DNA of 64,000 nt. Source: Macrosoma leucophasiata. Lineage: Eukaryota; Arthropoda; Insecta; Lepidoptera; Hedylidae. Both the position numbers and the translations under genes were made by a program. This document shows, piece after piece, positions 60,501-64,000 of the stretch. The stretch's first letter is position 1. Every line of letters starts with the position of its first letter. Below the pieces are notes generated by a model. It saw only the letters and a program-made list of their open reading frames with translations, was not told the DNA's origin and did not search any database. Where the stretch lies: assembly GCA_036365455.1 (NCBI GenBank), contig JAWQUS010000002.1, positions 1,550,001 to 1,614,000 of the forward strand, read 5' to 3'.

Positions 60501-62856
60501 ACTACTTGGTTAAAACATAATAATCACAAAATTTTTCAATTCCTTATTCGTCAAGATCAAAGTTATTATAATAAACACACGTGATCTTAGGTGGGGGTGG
60601 GGGGTTTATCTAAAACCTCACCACGTATCACCAAGGGGGAGGAGGGGGGGTCAAAATGACGCTAAAAACATCACGTGATTGATGGACGGCCCCCATGAAG
60701 TAGAAAAATATGTATGGCAATATAGAAAGGGAAAAAAACGAACTTTACGCATTTACGTTTTGCGCGTAAAATACAAAATTACAGAACAACTTACCAACTA
60801 CCTTTCCAACTTGCACATACAGATGAGTATCGGCGACCGTCTTGACCACCCCGACCACTGTGTCGGCCACGGTGAGGTCCCGCATGGTGAAGTACCGCTC
60901 GCGCAGCGTCGCGGCCTCGTCGCTCACCGAGTACACGCCGTCCGTCAGGTGGTACGTCAGCACTCGCACTTTGTGGGTACTGCCTGTGGGAATATCAACA
61001 CATCTATACTAAATGCATATGTATACACGGTACATATACCAAAACAACATTTTATACAATTTTTGTCCGTATGTCTGTCTGTCTGTTTGACGGGGCTAAT
61101 CTTGGGAACGGCTGGACCGATTTTGACGGGACTTTCAGGGGTAGACACTGAACAATCATAAATTCTCACGCGAACGAAGTCGCGGGCACAGCTAGTAATA
61201 ATAATTATTTATTTATTTGAAGCAACTTGATATGTTCTTAAGTTTTCGCGAGCTACACTCATTGAAATAAAACTATTTTGTTTGAAACGTCGGGTTGATT
61301 TTAAAAATCATTTTAGTTTAATATACGCGAGATAAATAGGTAAAAATAGTTTTATTTCAATTAAGCTCACTTGTTAGTATTACAAAATCTTATCACTATG
61401 TTACTAAAGTTATATTTTAAAACAATATGGGGACAATATTAAGGACTACACTATGGCTGTCTTATTAGCACTTTTAGAAAATGCTCTATAGCATTGGCGA
61501 ATCACTTTTAGCCGCTAACATATTAAGGATGCTGTTTGAACTTGAGCGCAGTCTTCTCAGTAGGAATGCGGTCTTCTTTCTGACTGCAAAAAAGGTCATC
61601 TGTTCGTGCTTCCGCAAACATGATGCAGAACAATACCGTAGCAAGCCCAACAATATGTACTCTTTAATGAATGCGCACGCGTCGGGACGTGACGTACCCA
61701 TCAAAATTATTTTATTTTTATGTAAGGAAAGTGGCAAACAAGCATGCAGTTCACATTGATGTTAAGTGATGACTGCAGCCTATAGACGCCTACACAAAAA
61801 CCATAGGTCAAAATGCAGATACATTGCCACCCTTGAGACCTAAGTTTTTATGTCTCTGTCATAGTTATTACGGAGCCATACATTAAAGTTTAATATACGC
61901 GAGATAAATCCGTAAAAATAGTTTTATTTCAATGACAATTTGTGTAGCTCGCGACATCCTGATAATTTATGTCACATAGGTTGTATGCGAAAGAGATAGC
62001 GCTTTACAGGGCCGAAATAATCTGAAGTGTCTCTCCTAGGTCCTAGGTCGATGTGCAATCTTGCTGCGTGCTGTTAAAGTTACCAATGGGATATGAGTTG
62101 GCGACGACGCGCTCGTCGATGAGCTCCTCGTCGACCGAGATGGGGGGAGCAACAACACAACAGGATCTTCAGGTTAGAGGCCCAAAGTATTTTGCTCGAC
62201 TTATCACCCCATTGTTATACCTCTACCCACGTGCCCACAACACAAAATTGAAACAATCCAATATATTTTACTGGTGGTAGAGCTCCAGTGACGGAGCTCG
62301 CGGGCGTAGGCATCACCGCATTACCTAATATACTTGCCGCTAAATGGTAGTGTTCAACACTATCGTGTTCCGGTCAGGTGGTAATGTACGGCCCTGTAAT
62401 TTCCAGCACAGAGGCATAAGACCTTAGGCCTCAGGAGTGGTAACGCATCTGCATTAACATCAATGTGAACTGCATGCTTGTTTACCACATCCATTACATA
62501 AAAAAAAAAATATGACTGCAAATCGTAATTCATGAAGTTACCAATGGGATATGAGTTGGCGACGACGCGTTCGTCGCTGGGCTCCTAGTCGCCCTAGATG
62601 CGGCTCAGGGACAGGTTCACGTTAGGTTAGGTTAGGTTTTTAGACTGACAGCATTGTACCCAATATGTCACCCCATCGTTATACCTCTACCCACATGCCC
62701 ACAACACAGGTTAGAGAAGTTACCAATGGGATATGAGTTGGCGACGACGCGTTCGTCGCTGAGCTCCTCGTCGACCTGTATGCGGCGCAGCGACAGCACG
62801 CCGGCGCTGCGCCCGCCCAGCTTCAGGTGCACTGTCCTGCCCGTTATTTTTATTAC
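51427..62856 (-). CDS. PDCD11: rRNA biogenesis protein Rrp5 / PDCD11, C-terminal 931 residues (5' end outside window)
   Basis: A nucleolar scaffold for pre-rRNA processing of both subunits. Thirteen minus-strand exons join in phase: 62856-62724, 60983-60795, 59727-59636, 59277-59122, 57764-57645, 56781-56701, 56563-55463, 54588-54376, 53749-53621, 53259-53110, 52433-52328, 51970-51805, 51586-51427. Order is S1 RNA-binding repeats, one long charged linker exon, then HAT (half-a-TPR) repeats ending ...[13 protein letters not shown]. The best matches to the animal protein as I recall it are [32 protein letters not shown] and [10 protein letters not shown]. The family protein is about 1,800-1,900 residues, so roughly half is here, the rest being right of 62856. 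Junction phases agree at every intron. The first exon in the window is followed by two damaged partial copies. Confidence 0.93.
51605..51780 (+). repeat. Dispersed repeat (CCCACTGCTGGGCACGAG type)
   Basis: AATAATAATGGCAACCCATT then ACGTCCCACTGCTGGGCACG. Shorter pieces recur at 32455-32535 and 57160-57185. Lies in the last Rrp5 intron. Confidence 0.6.
52465..52860 (-). mobile_element. LINE reverse-transcriptase C-terminal fragment
   Basis: The minus strand reads [60 protein letters not shown] and [19 protein letters not shown], the end of a common lepidopteran LINE. A plus-strand relative of the same family is at 54985-55200. Confidence 0.85.
52900..53060 (+). mobile_element. Helitron-like 5' fragment
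   Basis: CTATACTAATATTATAAAGC, TTTGTTTGTTTGAACGCGGT and ACTACTGGTCCGATTTGAAA are the usual opening of lepidopteran non-autonomous Helitrons. It is truncated before the exon at 53110. Confidence 0.6.
53565..53612. repeat. (GATGGT)n / (GAT)n microsatellite
   Basis: TGATGATGGTGATGATGGTG..., directly intronic to the donor of the Rrp5 exon 53621-53749. Confidence 0.9.
53760..53935. repeat. Dispersed repeat (GTGAGCAACCCGCCACACGACG type)
   Basis: Matches 10335-10465 (CCCCACCAACAGCACCCGTT, GTATGACGCATGTGACAGCC). Confidence 0.75.
54105..54372 (+). repeat. SINE-like family A copy
   Basis: ACTGGTATATTGATAGAGTT..., GCACTATCGTGTTCC-like centre, AGGCTGAAATCATCACTTAA; its end abuts the donor of the Rrp5 exon 54376-54588. 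Confidence 0.78.
54595..54860 (-). repeat. Family F dispersed repeat, inverted relative to 11690-11975
   Basis: TTGGTTGCGCAACCAAACTG, GCATACCATACAGCGCTGTA-like region and TGGTGAAATATATAGCCC. It begins within about 10 bp of an Rrp5 acceptor (54589). Confidence 0.7.
54985..55200 (+). mobile_element. LINE C-terminal fragment
   Basis: [20 protein letters not shown] and [11 protein letters not shown] match the 52465-52860 LINE family ([20 protein letters not shown]) on the opposite strand. Confidence 0.75.
55463..56563 (-). CDS. PDCD11: Rrp5/PDCD11 long charged linker exon
   Basis: A single 1,101-bp exon (367 codons, phase 0 at both ends; acceptor TTATAG at 56564-56569, donor GAG|GTAAG at 55463/55462) joins the S1 and HAT parts. 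It is very rich in Lys, Glu, Asp and Asn and AT-rich, in contrast to the GC-rich flanking exons. Near its C-terminal half it holds five imperfect units of about 20-22 residues, each a Lys run followed by (L/V)SESDxD and EL-type acidic residues. It ends [14 protein letters not shown]. Such alternating basic/acidic tracts with SxxD/E sites are common in nucleolar proteins and fit CK2 phosphorylation. It looks disordered and lineage-expanded. Confidence 0.85.
56701..62856 (-). CDS. PDCD11: Rrp5/PDCD11 S1-repeat exons (6 exons)
   Basis: Exons 62856-62724, 60983-60795, 59727-59636, 59277-59122, 57764-57645 and 56781-56701 encode the last S1 (OB-fold) repeats. One repeat is marked by [31 protein letters not shown], then [20 protein letters not shown] and LTLKRSLL. 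The next begins [20 protein letters not shown] and ends [19 protein letters not shown]. The pattern G-x-V...G(F/Y)VP.. HLSD...G..V..RVL..D....L.L(S/T) is the family S1 signature. These OB folds contact pre-rRNA. Large introns between them carry SINEs, a 572-bp MITE, Helitron ends and a Penelope-type 3' end. Confidence 0.9.
56967..57118 (+). repeat. SINE-like family A 3' end
   Basis: TAATGGCCCCGTAATAACTA, AGTCATCACTTAACATCCAT, ending TTACATTAAAAAAATG. Confidence 0.78.
57225..57450 (+). repeat. Family B repeat, well preserved
   Basis: CACACCGCGGACATTCCGCC, TTAATTTGGTCTCTATTACA, GTGCACCTGTGTGCGTAGCA to ATTATTACATATTCTCTGCC. It matches the nested copy at 694-918 closely. Confidence 0.85.
57845..58135 (-). 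repeat. Family E dispersed repeat, inverted relative to 9285-9690
   Basis: TAAGGTTTTGACAAAAGAGC, GTTGGGTAGCGGAGTTCTTT, TTGGAACTCTACTAAGTGAA and TGTCCTTGTAGACCAATTTG. Confidence 0.8.
58268..58552 (+). repeat. SINE-like family A, near full-length
   Basis: TTGTGGTAGAGCTCCAGTGA to CTTCCATTACATAAAAAAG. The inner GAGCTCCAGTGACGGAGCTC is an imperfect palindrome seen in most copies. Confidence 0.9.
58733..59100 (-). mobile_element. Two adjacent Helitron-like elements, minus strand
   Basis: 58733-58929 (ACTAGCTGTTGCCTGCAGCT start, CTAGT end on the minus strand) and 58931-59100 (ACTAGCAGACCCGACAGACT, with the TTCAAAACTAAAATTAGC body of the 24-kb copies). The second ends 22 bp from an Rrp5 exon. Confidence 0.78.
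59318..59605 (+). repeat. tRNA-SINE head followed by SINE-like family A
   Basis: CTGCCTCAGTGGTCTAATAG is a family C head cut off at about 59352. Family A follows at once (CTGGTGGTAGAGCACTAGTG ... CATTACATTAAAAAAAAAA). Confidence 0.78.
59865..59960. mobile_element. Inverted Helitron-type GC ends
   Basis: GTGCGAAGCCGGGACGGGCC then GCTAGT, and shortly after ACTAGCGACCCGCCCCGGCTTCGCAC-like sequence in the opposite sense, so two CTAGT-type ends meet head to head. Confidence 0.6.
60122..60693. mobile_element. MITE with GGGGTCGTCCATTAATCACGTGA termini, nested repeat inside
   Basis: Left GGGGTCGTCCATTAATCACG and right CGTGATTGATGGACGGCCCC are inverted. Inside is an AT-rich block (TTTACAGATACTTTCAAAAC) shared with 9950-10110. 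Subterminal G-rich stretches (AGGGGGAGGGGGG) occur at both sides. Rrp5 intron. Confidence 0.85.
61035..61196 (+). mobile_element. Helitron-like fragment ending CTAGT
   Basis: GTCTGTCTGTCTGTTTGACG, ACGGCTGGACCGATTTTGAC, and the end GAAGTCGCGGGCACAGCTAG followed by T. Confidence 0.82.
61235..61362 (+). mobile_element. Penelope-like element 3' terminal fragment
   Basis: TTTGAAACGTCGGGTTGATTTTAAAAATCA... matches the 545-617 tail almost exactly. It begins at GAAATAAAACTATTTTG, an inverted echo of the tail end GTTTTATTTCAAT, as expected for short 5'-truncated Penelope copies. Confidence 0.75.
61718..61882 (-). repeat. SINE-like family A copy, minus strand
   Basis: TTTTTATGTAAGGAAAGTGGC, CACATTGATGTTAAGTGATG to GTTATTACGGAGCCATACAT. 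Confidence 0.85.
61884..61938 (+). mobile_element. Penelope-like element 3' terminal scrap
   Basis: GTTTAATATACGCGAGATAA through GTTTTATTTCAATG matches the last ~50 bp of the element at 571-617. It sits directly after a SINE-like copy (61718-61880). Confidence 0.65.
62268..62512 (+). repeat. SINE-like family A copy inside the duplicated Rrp5 block
   Basis: TACTGGTGGTAGAGCTCCAG to CATTACATAAAAAAAAAA; lacks the 'CTCTGGTCTTTGTGTGGGTG' segment. It splits one duplicated unit, so it inserted after the duplication. Confidence 0.88.
62622..62636 (+). repeat. Interstitial (TTAGG)3
   Basis: Three perfect units of the canonical insect telomere repeat at the end of the second Rrp5 exon copy. Short enough to be chance. 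Confidence 0.6.
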
Positions 62857-62889
62857 CTGCAACAATTATATATAATAGGTTAAAGTTAT

Positions 62890-63245
62890 TGTTTTATATT
62901 ATTTCGCATTAACACATGCTTGTGAAATATATTTTATTTTAAAGAAAAATGGAAAGAAAAATTTGACTTCAGGCGAGACTCGAACTCGCGGCCTACTGGG
63001 AATCTAGTCCAGCCGCTCTTCCAATTGAGCTACTGAAGTCCTGCCCGATTTGTCAAATCTTTCCTTCACATTTATTGCATTGCTTTATGGTAGCAGCAGC
63101 GTCATCTATTGCCAACTATGCTAGTTAGGCAACCGATATAATAGACTTTGCAGTTTATTGAATATTGTAAAAGGCAAAGTAGGCCGCGAGTTCGAGTCTC
63201 GCCTGAAGTCAAATTTTTCTTTCCATTTTTCTTTAAAATAAAATA
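62890..63245. repeat. tRNA-like element, inverted pair 2
   Basis: A minus-strand tRNA-like unit at 62963-63038 has a complete cloverleaf sequence: acceptor GACTTCA / TGAAGTC, D stem GCTC / GAGC, T stem GCGAG / CTCGC with loop TTCGAGT. A plus-strand T-arm half follows at 63183-63213 with its own tail (AAATTTTTCTTTCCATTTTT). The shared leader TTTGCAGTTTATTGAATATT lies between. Confidence 0.82.
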
Positions 63246-63534
63246 GGTTAAAGTTATGTTAGACAGCAATGTTTACCTAATTGTATGTGCCAGTAATTTT
63301 AACTTTAAAATTGTGTACCGATTGTGTATACTTGGATATGAAGTGAAAATGACGTGCTGAAGTTAACAGTAGAGGAACTCAGAAATATAATGCATGTGGT
63401 AATGTAATACCTACTTATTTTGTTATATTTTAATGTTTAAATTCATTTAAGTAGTTACTTAACACGACCTGTAACCATTTTGTAATGATTCGTGGAAGAG
63501 CGAGATCCTCTGGCACAAGTAATCATTGTTTTAT

Positions 63535-64000
63535 ATTATTTCGCATTAACACATGCTTGTGAAATATATTTCATTTTTAGAAAGAAAAATTTGACGAAAA
63601 ATTTGACTTTTGAGACTCGAACTCGCGGCCTACTGGGAATCTAGTCCAGCCGCTCTTCCAATTGAGTTTATTGAATATCGTAAAGAAGTCGCTTTTACCC
63701 TTAATAATTGTTTTATATTATTAAGGGTAAAAGCGATCTTCCAATTGTAAGAGCGGCTGGACTAGATTCCCAGTAGGCATGTGTTAATGCGAAATAATAT
63801 AAAACAATTATTAAGGGTAAAAGCGACTTCTTTACGATATTCAATAAACTGAAAAGTCTATTATATCGGTTGCCTAACTAGCATAGTTGGTAATAGATGG
63901 CGCTGCTGCTACCATAATGCAATGCAATAGATGTGAAGGAAAGATTTGACAAATCGGGCAGGACTTCAGTAGCTCAATTGGAAGAGCGGCTGGACTAGAT
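63535..64000. repeat. tRNA-like element fragments and a copy cut by the right edge
   Basis: Minus fragment 63595-63665 (5' acceptor lost), a plus fragment at 63738-63777 (GAGCGGCTGGACTAGATTCC only), then a plus copy with leader at 63838-64000 (TATATCGGTTGCCTAACTAG, GACTTCAGTAGCTCAATTGG) running off the window. TTAAGGGTAAAAGCGA appears inverted around 63700-63735 and again at 63811-63826. Confidence 0.8.

Larger units (their letters stand above)
62080..62716 (-). pseudogene. Two damaged partial copies of the Rrp5/PDCD11 exon 62724-62856
   Basis: On the minus strand the exon 3' part and donor (TCATATCCCATTG|GTAACTT) are repeated at about 62620-62538 and 62150-62080. The intron start (GGGCATGTGGGTAGAGGTAT...) is repeated too, so the duplicated unit spans the 5' splice site. 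The 62.5-kb copy has premature stops (TAG) and substitutions. A SINE-like element (62268-62510) has inserted between the copies, separating halves of a unit. Confidence 0.82.

Noticed and set aside
62622..62636. Evidence of a nearby telomere
   Set aside because: Only three TTAGG units, inside an Rrp5 intron, so at most a trivial interstitial repeat.
62963..63038. A functional tRNA gene (minus strand)
   Set aside because: The cloverleaf is plausible, but the anticodon stem has a mismatch, the spacing between D and T arms is long, and the same unit with conserved flanks is repeated around the window. It is treated as a tRNA-derived repeat until a covariance-model scan says otherwise.

Overview
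This is a eukaryotic, intron-rich and repeat-laden window, almost certainly insect and most probably from a moth or butterfly (Lepidoptera). The evidence is protein similarity to insect and animal genes, canonical GT-AG introns, two mariner transposons, Helitron ends finishing in CTAGT, Penelope-like and RTE-type retroelement ends, tRNA-derived SINEs and a short interstitial (TTAGG)n. No bacterial operons, CRISPR arrays or viral genes are seen.

Four protein genes can be reconstructed. (1) On the plus strand, 3972-34696, 23 phase-consistent exons encode about 1212 residues of a kinesin-3 motor of the Klp98A/KIF16B type: motor domain (P-loop exons lie upstream of the window), FHA domain, coiled coils, acidic/Ser-rich linker and a C-terminal PX phosphoinositide-binding domain. 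(2) On the minus strand, 45784-48840, three exons encode a 210-residue EEF1A lysine methyltransferase 1 with a DPPF motif. (3) Head-to-head with it, 49522-50124 (+), is a 200-residue N-alpha-acetyltransferase of the NAA80 (actin N-terminal acetylase) type with a polyproline run. (4) On the minus strand, 51427-62856, thirteen exons encode the C-terminal 931 residues of the rRNA-processing factor Rrp5/PDCD11 (S1 repeats, a charged linker, then HAT repeats); its 5' exons lie beyond the right edge.

The rest is transposable-element sequence or unrecognised AT-rich DNA. A SINE-like family ending in TTACATAAAA occurs about twenty times. A tRNA-like element occurs as inverted pairs at both ends of the window (2070-2420 and 62890-64000).

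The most unusual property is that partial exon copies keep appearing just downstream of their parent exons, usually carrying the exon 3' end plus its 5' splice donor. In the kinesin gene this gives a perfect 130-bp array of 15 units (exon 7), an array of 34-codon mini-exons separated by 29-nt GT...AG spacers (exon 9), diverged copies of exon 13, a 92-bp array (exon 21), a 123-bp array (exon 22) and a 56-bp array of 14 units over the end of the last exon. The Rrp5 gene shows the same at 62080-62856, and a decayed copy of an EEF1AKMT1 exon lies at 45300-45392. Other notable items are an in-frame 46-codon extension with a predicted membrane segment after the kinesin stop codon, a cluster of TATCGATA palindromes beside a motor exon, and three perfect short hairpins in introns.
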